From: Altererythrobacter sp. TH136
Lineage (GTDB): Bacteria > Pseudomonadota > Alphaproteobacteria > Sphingomonadales > Sphingomonadaceae
Direction: 5' to 3'
NCBI RefSeq assembly: GCF_007065885.1
Contig: NZ_CP041409.1
Coordinates: 1,845,501-1,909,500, forward strand
Length of the DNA stretch: 64,000 bases
Below the pieces are notes generated by a model, which was not told the DNA's origin, did not search any database, and was given only the letters and a program-made list of their open reading frames with translations. The translations under genes were made by a program, and so were the position numbers. Positions 39,213-47,306 of this stretch are shown here, in pieces. The stretch's first letter is position 1, and every line of letters starts with the position of its first letter.

Positions 39213-39992
39213 ATGATCGATGCACAACGTCTGGAAGCGATCGTCCGGGAGGCCGGGCGGATTGCCTTTGGCCAGTGGCCCGGCGCGGGTCACGCGCTGG
39301 ATGCGTGGGAGAAGAGCCCGGGCAATCCGGTATGCGCGGCCGATATCGAGGTGGATGCTTTCCTGAAGCGCGAACTGGGGCGCTTGCTGCCGGCGGCCGG
39401 CTGGCTGAGTGAGGAGACCGCCGACGATCCCGCACGGCTTGCAAAGGGGCTGATCTGGCTGGTCGATCCGGTGGACGGCACGCGCGACTTCATCCGCGGG
39501 CGCCCGGGCTGGGCGGTCTCGGTCGCGCTGATCAGCGAAGGCCGGCCGCTGATGGGTTTCCTGTCGGCACCGGCACGCGATGAGTTCTGGAGCGGGGTGT
39601 CGGGCCAGGGAGCATGGCGCAACGGGGAGCCGCTGGCGGTGTCGCAGCGGACGGAGTTCGCCGGCGCCCGCGTGCCGGCCGATTCGCTGCCTAGGGAAGA
39701 TCGTGACCTGGTGATGGTCGACAAGCCCAACTCGATCGCCCTGCGCGCCGCGATGGTGGCCAGCGGAGACGCCGACCTTCTGGCAACGCTGCGCTGGGGT
39801 TACGAGTGGGACATCGGCGCCGCGGCCCTGATCGCCCGCGAAGCCGGGGCCGCCGTGACTGACGCCTTGGGGCGCGCGCTGAATTACAACAAGCGCGATC
39901 CGCGCGCCTTCGGCTTGTTGATCAGTGCCCCGGCCATCCACTCTGCTGCGGTCGGGCGACTGGCGGATCGGGCGGCGGCGATCGCCGGCTGA
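39213..39992 (+). CDS. cysQ: Inositol-monophosphatase family protein, CysQ-like
   Basis: A 259-aa metal-dependent phosphatase. The metal sites are complete: WLSEETADD (Glu), LVDPVDGTRDFIRGRPGWAV (Asp-Pro-x-Asp-Gly-Thr) and YEWDIGAAALIAREAGAAVT. The wording of the first motif fits bacterial CysQ, which removes the 3'-phosphate of PAP formed in sulfate assimilation, although myo-inositol or histidinol phosphatases share the fold. The start ATG at 39213 follows a CAAGG; a GTG at 39192 is an alternative. It diverges from sucC. Confidence 0.75.
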   Translation: MIDAQRLEAIVREAGRIAFGQWPGAGHALDAWEKSPGNPVCAADIEVDAFLKRELGRLLPAAGWLSEETADDPARLAKGLIWLVDPVDGTRDFIRGRPGWAVSVALISEGRPLMGFLSAPARDEFWSGVSGQGAWRNGEPLAVSQRTEFAGARVPADSLPREDRDLVMVDKPNSIALRAAMVASGDADLLATLRWGYEWDIGAAALIAREAGAAVTDALGRALNYNKRDPRAFGLLISAPAIHSAAVGRLADRAAAIAG

Positions 39993-40074
39993 CCGGAACC
40001 ACAGCTTCGCGCGCGACTTGACGGAGTAGAGCCACCGTTCAAAAAAACGACGGCAACTGCGAAAGTTTGCGTTG

Positions 40075-41553
40075 ATGGATAATTGTGCGACCGGCGTGCC
40101 CGGTCTCGACGAGATATTGGCAGGCGGCCTGTTCAGGGGGCGGCTGTATCTGGTGGAGGGAAGCCCCGGTACGGGCAAGACCACCCTGGCGAGCCAGTTC
40201 CTCATGGAAGGGGCCCGGAACGGCGAGACCGGCCTTTACATCACTTTGTCCGAGACCGAGGAGGAACTGCGCGCCGGCGCTGCCTCCCACGGCTGGGCGT
40301 TCGATCCGAAGTTCGAGATCTTCGAACTCGCGCCGCCGGAAAGTCTGCTGAACGACCAGCAGGAGCAGAGCCTGCTCTATTCATCCGACCTGGAGCTGGG
40401 CGAGACGACCCGGCGCATCTTCGAAGCGTTCGAACGGGTGAAGCCATCGCGGGTGGTGCTCGACAGCCTGTCGGAGATTCGGCTGCTGGCGCAAAGCTCG
40501 TTGCGGTACCGGCGGCAGATTCTCGCGCTCAAGCACTACTTCGCGAAGAATTCCGCTACCGTGATGATGCTGGACGATCTTACGGCAGAGGCGCTCGACA
40601 AGACGGTCCACAGCGTCGCCCACGCGGTGATCCGGCTGGAGGAACTGTCGCCAACCTATGGCGCCGAGCGCCGGCGCCTGCGGGTGCTCAAGTATCGCGG
40701 GCGACGCTATCGCGGCGGCTACCACGATTTCGTGATCGACACCGGCGGCACCCGAGTGTTCCCACGCCTGATTTCGGCGGAGCATCGCGCTTCCTTCAAG
40801 CGGGAAACCGTCCCGGTGCTGAATACCGCGTTGAACGACTTGCTGGGCGGGGGGCTGCCGCGCGGCGCGAGCAACCTGATCCTGGGCCCTGCCGGTACCG
40901 GCAAGTCGCTGCTTACGCTGACTTTCATCCAGGCAGCCGTCGAGCGGGGTGAGAATGCGGCGATGTTCGTGTTCGACGAGGAACTCGGATTGCTGTTCGA
41001 ACGCGCCAAGGGGATGGGCATCGACCTTCAGGCAAAGGTCGACGCCGGACGCCTGATCATCGAACAGATCGATGCAGCCGAGCTGACCCCCGGCGAGTTC
41101 TCCGAGCGGGTCAGGCGGTGCGTCGAAAAGTACGGCGCGCGCACGGTCGTCATCGACAGTCTCAACGGCTTCCAGGCCGCGATGCCGGAAGAACAGGCCC
41201 TGATCCTGCATATGCACGAACTGCTGCAGTATCTGAACCGGCAGGGCGCCACGACTTTCCTGACCGTCGCGCAGCATGGGCTGGTGGGCGACATGAAATC
41301 ACCAGTCGACGTGACCTATCTGGCCGACACGGTGATCCTGTTGCGCTATTTCGAGGCGTTGGGCCGGGTTCGCCGAGCCATTTCGGTGGTCAAGAAGCGT
41401 ACCGGTCCGCACGAGGACACCATTCGCGAATATATGATCGGCCCCAGCGGAATCACGCTGGGTGAGCCGCTGGTTGGTTTCCAGGGCGTCCTGCGCGGGG
41501 TGCCCGACCTGGTGGGTGACCCGGTCGGACTGCTGGATACGTCCACGGCGTGA
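40075..41553 (+). CDS. KaiC-like double-RecA ATPase
   Basis: A 492-aa protein with two KaiC domains. Domain I (1-235) has Walker A GSPGTGKTT at 29-37 and a Walker B-like RVVLDSLSEIRLL; domain II (236-492) has GPAGTGKSLL and TVVIDSLNGFQAA. The catalytic glutamates of cyanobacterial KaiC appear as YITLSETEEEL in domain I, where the first position is Ser, and as FVFDEELGLLF in domain II. No KaiA or KaiB gene is present. Eight bases after its stop begins a hybrid histidine kinase, so the pair probably forms a signalling unit. A TTG three bases upstream of the ATG is a less likely start. Confidence 0.88.
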   Translation: MDNCATGVPGLDEILAGGLFRGRLYLVEGSPGTGKTTLASQFLMEGARNGETGLYITLSETEEELRAGAASHGWAFDPKFEIFELAPPESLLNDQQEQSLLYSSDLELGETTRRIFEAFERVKPSRVVLDSLSEIRLLAQSSLRYRRQILALKHYFAKNSATVMMLDDLTAEALDKTVHSVAHAVIRLEELSPTYGAERRRLRVLKYRGRRYRGGYHDFVIDTGGTRVFPRLISAEHRASFKRETVPVLNTALNDLLGGGLPRGASNLILGPAGTGKSLLTLTFIQAAVERGENAAMFVFDEELGLLFERAKGMGIDLQAKVDAGRLIIEQIDAAELTPGEFSERVRRCVEKYGARTVVIDSLNGFQAAMPEEQALILHMHELLQYLNRQGATTFLTVAQHGLVGDMKSPVDVTYLADTVILLRYFEALGRVRRAISVVKKRTGPHEDTIREYMIGPSGITLGEPLVGFQGVLRGVPDLVGDPVGLLDTSTA

Positions 41554-41560
41554 GCATCCA

Positions 41561-44089
41561 TTGAACCGTACCCTGTCCGAACGGGCGATCGTCCTCGCCC
41601 CTTTAGGCCGCGATGCCGCGGTCGCGACGGCGGTGCTGGCGGAGGCGGGGCTCGATGCCGCCGCGGTCGCCGACGTGCCCGGGTTCGTCGCCGCCTTGCG
41701 CGAGGGCGCTGGGTTCGCGATCGTCACGGAAGACGCGTTGCGGGGCTCCGATCTGCGGGCGGTGGCGGAATTTCTCGCTGAACAGGCCGAATGGTCCGAT
41801 TTCCCGTTCATCGTCCTGACCGCGCGCGGCGGCGGGATCGAGCGGAACCCGGCGGCGTCACGACTGCTCGAGATGCTGGGCAACGTCACCTTTCTGGAGC
41901 GGCCGTTTCACCCAACCTCGCTGGTCAGCCTCGCGCGTTCGGCCCGGCGGGCACGGCTCCGCCAGTACGAAGCGCGCCGCCGGCTCGAGGAAATCCGCGA
42001 GGGGCAGGAGCGGATGAGCCTGGCGCTCAGCGCCGGCCGGCTGGGTTCGTGGTCGTTCCACCTCGCGACCGGCGATCTCACCACCTCTCCTGAGGGGAAG
42101 GCACATTATGGTCGTGCGCCCGATGAACCGCTGACCCTCGAAGACCTGCGTGATGCCATCCATCCCGATGATCTGCCGCGCTGGGAACAGGCGGTGGCCG
42201 GCAGCGTCGAATCGGGGCGTGACCTGGATATCGAGTACCGCTGCATCTGGCCGGATCGCTCGCTTCACCGGGTCAAGATCAATGGCCGGATCGAACGCGA
42301 CGCCGCGGACGTCGCGGTACGCATTGTGGGGGTCAGCCAGGATGTTACGTCCGCCCGTGCCACTGAGCACCGCCGGGCCGCGTTGCTCGCCCTGGGTGAC
42401 GGCTTGCGCAACAAGCTCGAACCGACCGAAATGACTTTCCTCGCCGCAGAAATCCTGAGCACGACGCTAGGGGTCAGCCGCGCGGGATACGGCATCATCG
42501 ATCCGGCCGCCGAGACCATCACGATCGAGCGGGACTGGAACCAGCCGGGCACCCGGTCCATCGCAGGCGTGCTGCAGTTCCGCGATTACGGATCGTACAT
42601 CGAGGAGCTTAAGAGGGGAGAGACCGTCGTCGTCGCGGATGCCCGGCTCGATCCCCGGACCGCGGACACCGCGAGTGAACTGGAAGCGATCCACGCCCGA
42701 TCATTCATCAACATGCCGCTGATCGACCACAACAATTTCGTGGCGCTGCTATTTCTCAATCACGAGCATGTCCGCGAGTGGACCCCGGCCGAACTGGCGT
42801 TCGTCCGCGATGTGGCGGACCGAACGCACGCCGCGGTGGAACGGCGCGTGGCCGAACAAGCCCTCGCCAGTCTGGCGGAGAATCTCGAGCAGCAAGTCGA
42901 CGAGCGCACGCGCGAAAGCGAGGCCGCGCAGGAGCAATTGCGCCAATCCCAGAAGATGGAGGCCGTGGGGCAGCTGACCGGGGGGCTGGCGCACGATTTC
43001 AACAACTTGCTGATGGGGGTGTCCGGCGCGCTGGACCTGATCGGGCGGCGCGCGAAGCAGGAACGGTTCGCAGAGATTCCCAAGTATCTCGAAATGGCGG
43101 AAGGCGGCATCGCGCGCGCGGCCGGCCTGACGCACAGGTTGCTGGCGTTCTCCCGCCGGCAGACCCTCGATCCCAAGCCGACTGATCTCAAGTCCGTGGT
43201 CGCCAACCTGGCGGACTTTCTGCAACGGTCGGTCGGTCCGTCGATCTCCGTTACGGTGCAGCATCAGATGACGCTGTGGCCCACATTGATCGACCAGAAC
43301 CAGTTCGAGAACGCGCTGCTCAACCTGTGCATTAACGCGCGCGATGCGATGCCTGATGGCGGCGAAATCGTTATCGAAACGGAAAACCGCACCGTCGATC
43401 AGACGGGTAGCGCCGCCGACGCGCCTGAACCCGGCGATTATGTCCGCATCACGGTGAGCGACACCGGCACCGGCATGGCGGCGGACATCATCGAGCGCGC
43501 GTTCGACCCGTTCTACACCACCAAGCCGCTGGGTGAGGGTACCGGCCTGGGCCTGTCGATGGTCTATGGCTTCGTGCGCCAGTCGGGTGGTCATGTGCGG
43601 ATCGAATCGCAAGTGGGCGAGGGGACCGCGGTCCATCTCTACTTCCCGCGTTCGGAGCATCGCGAAGCGATCGCGACCGCGCCTTCCCGGCAGGAGCGGC
43701 GCGATCAGCCGAACCGCGGGGAGACGGTGATGATCGTGGATGACGAGGTGCTGATCCGCACGCTGGTTGCCGAATCGCTGGAGGAGCTGGGCTACCGGAC
43801 AATCCAGGCCAGCGACGGCGTCCAGGCACTCGGCATGATCGGCGATGCCTCTGGCATCGACCTGCTGATTACCGACGTGGGGCTGCCGAACGGCCTTAAT
43901 GGCCGGCAGCTGGCCGACGCGGCGCGCACGCGCAGGCCCGATCTCAACGTGCTGTTCATCACCGGATACGCGGAGAACACGGTGTTCGGCGACGCTCCGC
44001 TGGACGGCGGGATGCACCTGCTGACCAAGCCGTTCGAGCTTGGCGAGCTCGCTCGCCGGGTAAGCGAGCTGACCCGCGCGCAAACCTGA
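41561..44089 (+). CDS. Hybrid sensor histidine kinase with N-terminal pseudo-receiver
   Basis: An 842-aa soluble kinase. Residues 1-125 look like a receiver without the normal acidic cluster or acceptor (ERAIVLAPLGRDAA, FAIVTEDAL, FLERPF with Arg where Lys is usual). A PAS domain follows at 145-265 (LSAGRLGSWSFHLATGDLTT), then a GAF domain at 275-430, a coiled coil, HisKA with GQLTGGLAHDFNNLLMGVSG (His478), HATPase_c (NALLNLCINARDAMPDGGE, GEGTGLGLSMVYGFV) and a C-terminal receiver (VMIVDDEVLIRTL, LLITDVGLPNG). No membrane segment. The start is inferred as TTG at 41561, as the first start that keeps the N-terminal receiver-like strand and follows the KaiC stop. Confidence 0.87.
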   Translation: MNRTLSERAIVLAPLGRDAAVATAVLAEAGLDAAAVADVPGFVAALREGAGFAIVTEDALRGSDLRAVAEFLAEQAEWSDFPFIVLTARGGGIERNPAASRLLEMLGNVTFLERPFHPTSLVSLARSARRARLRQYEARRRLEEIREGQERMSLALSAGRLGSWSFHLATGDLTTSPEGKAHYGRAPDEPLTLEDLRDAIHPDDLPRWEQAVAGSVESGRDLDIEYRCIWPDRSLHRVKINGRIERDAADVAVRIVGVSQDVTSARATEHRRAALLALGDGLRNKLEPTEMTFLAAEILSTTLGVSRAGYGIIDPAAETITIERDWNQPGTRSIAGVLQFRDYGSYIEELKRGETVVVADARLDPRTADTASELEAIHARSFINMPLIDHNNFVALLFLNHEHVREWTPAELAFVRDVADRTHAAVERRVAEQALASLAENLEQQVDERTRESEAAQEQLRQSQKMEAVGQLTGGLAHDFNNLLMGVSGALDLIGRRAKQERFAEIPKYLEMAEGGIARAAGLTHRLLAFSRRQTLDPKPTDLKSVVANLADFLQRSVGPSISVTVQHQMTLWPTLIDQNQFENALLNLCINARDAMPDGGEIVIETENRTVDQTGSAADAPEPGDYVRITVSDTGTGMAADIIERAFDPFYTTKPLGEGTGLGLSMVYGFVRQSGGHVRIESQVGEGTAVHLYFPRSEHREAIATAPSRQERRDQPNRGETVMIVDDEVLIRTLVAESLEELGYRTIQASDGVQALGMIGDASGIDLLITDVGLPNGLNGRQLADAARTRRPDLNVLFITGYAENTVFGDAPLDGGMHLLTKPFELGELARRVSELTRAQT

Positions 44090-44134
44090 TTGCCGAGCGG
44101 CTGGGGCCGGCGGACGGAACGCAAACATACATAA

Positions 44135-44166
44135 AAAGGGCCGGCCCCTGACGGAGCCGGCCCTTT
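44135..44166. terminator. Strong bidirectional terminator hairpin
   Basis: AAAGGGCCGGC (44135-44145) pairs perfectly over 11 bases with GCCGGCCCTTT (44156-44166) around a 10-base loop. A-rich sequence on the left and TTT on the right make it usable in both directions, for the histidine kinase (plus) and the OmpA gene (minus). Confidence 0.85.
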
Positions 44167-44193
44167 CCGCGTGCGACCGCGCGGTATCGTGCG

Positions 44194-44877
44194 TCAGTTG
44201 GCGGCGTTCGCCTCGGCCTGGCTGATCGGGATGATCTTCACCTCGACCCGGCGATTGGCCGGCTCGTTGACGTTGTCCCCGGTCTGCACCTTGAGGTTGG
44301 TTTCGCCAAAGCCCAGCCAGCGGATGCGCGACGAGCTGACCCCGCGGCTGATCAGGTAGTTCGCAACCGCCTGCGCGCGCTGTTCGGACAGGCGCTGGTT
44401 CGAGGTCGCCGACCCGACGGTATCGGTGTAGCCGTACACGTCCACCAGGCTGTTGGGGTACTGTTGCAGGCTCGCAGCGACCCGATCGAGCAGGGTCTGG
44501 AAGCCCGAGTTGATCTGATAGCTGCCGGTGGTGAAGGTCACGCCCTCAGGCAGATTGACGAGGATCGCCTGGCCGCCATCGACTTCGTTCACATCGATTC
44601 CCGAACCGGCGGTCTGATCCTTCAGTTCGCGGATCTGGTTGTCCATCCGGTAGCCGGCGTAGCCGCCCAGCGCACCGCCCGCGACTGCCCCGGCGATACG
44701 TGCGGTCCGGCCGCCGATCAGGCCGCCCAGCAACGCGCCGCCGCCCGCGCCGAGCACGCCGCCGATCGCCGCGCGGGAGATCTTCTGCTCGCCGGTGTTG
44801 GGATCGGTGACGCAGGCCGAAACGCCCACCAGCGAAACCGCGGCGATGGCCGCGGTGAACTTGCGCGAAGTCTTCAT
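44194..44877 (-). CDS. OmpA family lipoprotein with glycine zipper
   Basis: A 227-aa envelope protein. The signal KFTAAIAAVSLVGVSAC has a lipobox (GVSAC). A glycine-zipper segment (GGVLGAGGGALLGGLIGG and GAVAGGALGGYAGYRMD) spans about 38-80. The OmpA-like peptidoglycan-binding domain (about 105-220) has VYGYTDTVGSATSNQRLSEQ, RAQAVANYLISRGV, GFGETN and NRRVEVKI, with the Asp and Arg residues that hold diaminopimelate. It should tether the outer membrane to peptidoglycan, like the YiaD/Pal-type proteins. Confidence 0.9.
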   Translation of the reverse strand: MKTSRKFTAAIAAVSLVGVSACVTDPNTGEQKISRAAIGGVLGAGGGALLGGLIGGRTARIAGAVAGGALGGYAGYRMDNQIRELKDQTAGSGIDVNEVDGGQAILVNLPEGVTFTTGSYQINSGFQTLLDRVAASLQQYPNSLVDVYGYTDTVGSATSNQRLSEQRAQAVANYLISRGVSSSRIRWLGFGETNLKVQTGDNVNEPANRRVEVKIIPISQAEANAAN

Positions 44878-45033
44878 TGGGTAATCCCCTTTTTCTATCG
44901 TTCGTCCGCCGCGTGAAGCATTTGCCGCACGCCGAGGCGGGCGCGCCCTACCCGCGCCTCCAGCCCCTCAACGAACGCGCGCGCACGGCGGTTCCCGCTG
45001 GCAGCGGGGCGGTTTTGTGCTAGCGCGGGTCGC

Positions 45034-46326
45034 GTGACACCGTTTCCCTGGACCGACGTCCTGATCATCGCCGGCTTGCTCCTGCTCAACGGGGTGTTCG
45101 CCATGAGCGAGCTGGCCATCGTTTCGGCCAAGCCCTCGCGCCTCAAGGCGATCGCCGACCGCGGCAGCAAGGGGGCCAAAGTGGCCCAGGCCCTGGCCGG
45201 GGATCCCGGAAAATTCCTCTCGACCGTGCAGATCGGGATCACCATGGTCGGAATCGTCGCCGGCGCCTATTCGGGATCCAGCCTGGGCGGTCCAGTGGGT
45301 GAGCGTCTGGCCGCGCTCGGCATTCCGGCGGAATATGCACCCGAAGCTGGCTTTGCGCTGGTGATCGCGATCACCACGTATTTCAGCGTCGTCGTGGGCG
45401 AACTGGTGCCCAAGCAGATCGCGCTGCGCGCCGCCGTGCCCATCGCGCTGATCGCCGCGCAGCCGATGGCGTTGCTGTCGCGGGTGGCGATGCCGGTGGT
45501 CTGGCTGCTCGACACCTCGTCTTCGCTGCTGATCCGCCTGCTCGGCGTGCGCGCGGCAGGGCAGGGCACGGTCACGTCGGAAGAACTGCACATGATCTTC
45601 ACCGAGGCGACTCATTCCGGCGTGATCGAAAAGGGCCAGAGCCAGATTCTGGCCGGGGTGGTTCGCCTGGCCGAGCGGCCCGTGCGCGAACTGATGACTC
45701 CGCGCACCGAACTCGACTGGCTCGATCTCAACGCGCCCGAGGTGGATCTGCGCGCGCGGATCGACGCCAGCCCGCACTCGGTGCTGCCGGTGGCCGATGG
45801 CTCGCCCGACCGCGTCGTCGGGGTGGTCAAGGCGCGCGAGGTGCTCCGCGTGCTGCTCGCCGGTCAGCCGGTCGATTTGAGCGCGCTCATGAAGAAACCT
45901 GACGTGGTGCCCGACCAGCTCGACGCGATGGACGCGCTGCGCAGCCTGCAGCAGGCCGAAGTCGCGATGGCGATGGTGCACGACGAATACGGCCACCTTG
46001 AAGGGATCGTCACGCCGGTCGATCTGCTGACCGCCATCGTCGGCAACTTCGCCAGCGATCAGGACCTGGGCGAGGCGCCCACGATCACCGAGCGGGAAGA
46101 CGGCAGCCTGCTGATCTCAGGCGCGCTGCCGGCCGACCAGCTGGCTGACCGGCTGTGCATCGACTTGCCGGAAGACCGCGAGTTCGCGACAGCCGCCGGC
46201 TATGTGCTGTGGAGCCTAAAGAAGCTACCCGAAGAGGGTGAAAGCTTCGTCGATCAGGGCTGGCGCATCGAAGTGATCGACATGGACGGGCGCAAAATCG
46301 ACAAGTTGCTCGCCGTTTGTTTGTGA
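45034..46326 (+). CDS. CNNM/CorC-type hemolysin family membrane protein
   Basis: A 430-aa protein with a CNNM (DUF21) domain of four membrane segments (LIIAGLLLLNGVFAMSELAI, PGKFLSTVQIGITMVGIVAG, VVVGELVPKQIAL), a pair of CBS domains (about 205-335, RPVRELMTPRTELDWLDLN, VHDEYGHLEGIVTPVDLLTA) and a C-terminal CorC_HlyC domain (ISGALPADQLADRL, GWRIEVIDMDGRKIDKLL). Relatives take part in magnesium or cobalt efflux. GTG start; it diverges from the OmpA gene. Confidence 0.9.
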   Translation: MTPFPWTDVLIIAGLLLLNGVFAMSELAIVSAKPSRLKAIADRGSKGAKVAQALAGDPGKFLSTVQIGITMVGIVAGAYSGSSLGGPVGERLAALGIPAEYAPEAGFALVIAITTYFSVVVGELVPKQIALRAAVPIALIAAQPMALLSRVAMPVVWLLDTSSSLLIRLLGVRAAGQGTVTSEELHMIFTEATHSGVIEKGQSQILAGVVRLAERPVRELMTPRTELDWLDLNAPEVDLRARIDASPHSVLPVADGSPDRVVGVVKAREVLRVLLAGQPVDLSALMKKPDVVPDQLDAMDALRSLQQAEVAMAMVHDEYGHLEGIVTPVDLLTAIVGNFASDQDLGEAPTITEREDGSLLISGALPADQLADRLCIDLPEDREFATAAGYVLWSLKKLPEEGESFVDQGWRIEVIDMDGRKIDKLLAVCL

Positions 46327-46344
46327 CCGCGCTTCCGCGGAGGA

Positions 46345-46366
46345 CGACCCCGCCGAGGCGGGGTCG
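46345..46366. terminator. Bidirectional hairpin between converging genes
   Basis: CGACCCCGC pairs with GCGGGGTCG (9 bases) closed by the tetraloop CGAG, 18 bases after the CNNM gene stop and just before the converging lipoprotein gene's stop. There is no T-run, so efficiency is uncertain. Confidence 0.6.
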
Positions 46367-46374
46367 CAACCAAA

Positions 46375-46779
46375 TCAGCCGGGAATGACCGCCGACGCCC
46401 CGGCTCCATCGCCTTCGGGCGCGGCGATGATGTCGCGCGTGACGCCGCCCTTGGCGACGGTGTTGGTCTGCGGATCGCCGACCGAGGTGCGGATGCCCGG
46501 CTCGGCCGTGCCGGCACGATCGAGCGCGCTGGTTTCGACCTGGCTGCGCGGAGCCGGACCGCCAAACAGCGCGTCGAGCGCCTGGCTGGACGCGGTGCCT
46601 TCGGCCGGGCGCGGCGCGCCGGGAGCGGGCGGGGTGAGGCTGAAATCGGGCGGCACCACCAGCGGCGCCTGGCGCTGCACGGCGAATTCATCGGGCCGCT
46701 CGCGGTTGAGCAGGCCGGTCGAGCCGCAGCCCGCCAGCGCGACGGTCGCGAGAAGCACGAAGGGAAGGGTCTTGCGCAT
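46375..46779 (-). CDS. DUF3035 lipoprotein
   Basis: A 134-aa protein with signal MRKTLPFVLLATVALAGC (lipobox LAGC). The conserved DUF3035 pattern RPDEFAVQRQAPLVVPPDFS follows the Cys, then SSQALDALFG and a disordered Gly/Ala-rich tail ending in SAVIPG. Start ATG at 46779, five bases after the lspA stop. The order ileS-lspA-DUF3035 is common in alphaproteobacteria. Likely an outer-membrane-anchored lipoprotein of unknown role. Confidence 0.85.
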   Translation of the reverse strand: MRKTLPFVLLATVALAGCGSTGLLNRERPDEFAVQRQAPLVVPPDFSLTPPAPGAPRPAEGTASSQALDALFGGPAPRSQVETSALDRAGTAEPGIRTSVGDPQTNTVAKGGVTRDIIAAPEGDGAGASAVIPG

Positions 46780-46784
46780 GGTTG

Positions 46785-47306
46785 TCAGCTCTCCACGACC
46801 GTATCGGCCGGATTGTCGGGCGCCTTTTCGCGGATAAGCAGCGATCGGGCAAGGATGATGACGACGCCGATGGTGATCGCGGCGTCGGCCACGTTGAAGA
46901 TCAGGAACGGGCGCCATTCGCCAAAGTGCAGGTCGAGGAAATCGACCACATAGCCCAGCTCGTAGCGGTCCTTGATGTTGCCGAGCGCCCCGCCGAGGAT
47001 GAGCGCCAGCCCCAGGATGTCGCCCAGCTTGCGCTCGCGCAGCAGCCACACGGTGACGACGGCCGCGATCACCCCCGTCACCGCGACCAGCATCCACCGC
47101 TGCGAGTCCGACTGCGCGGTGAACATGCCCAGCGACACGCCGTAATTGTGCGTTATGGTGAACTGGAAGAACGGCACCAGATAGTGCGTTTCGCCCAGTT
47201 GGAGCTGCAGGGTGTTGAGGACATAAGCCTTGCTCGCCTGATCGACAGCGAACAGCACGACCGCGATGGCAAGGCCGATCAGGCGGTTGCGGGTGACCGG
47301 GTTCAC
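46785..47306 (-). CDS. lspA: Lipoprotein signal peptidase (signal peptidase II)
   Basis: A 173-aa four-helix inner-membrane aspartyl peptidase that cleaves prolipoproteins after lipidation; this window alone has several lipobox proteins as clients. Motifs are FAVDQASKAYV, ITHNYGVSLGMF, GGALGNIKDRYELGYVVDFL (first catalytic Asp) and FNVADAAITIGVVII (second Asp). A GTG start overlaps the ileS stop (GTGA). Confidence 0.94.
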   Translation of the reverse strand: MNPVTRNRLIGLAIAVVLFAVDQASKAYVLNTLQLQLGETHYLVPFFQFTITHNYGVSLGMFTAQSDSQRWMLVAVTGVIAAVVTVWLLRERKLGDILGLALILGGALGNIKDRYELGYVVDFLDLHFGEWRPFLIFNVADAAITIGVVIILARSLLIREKAPDNPADTVVES

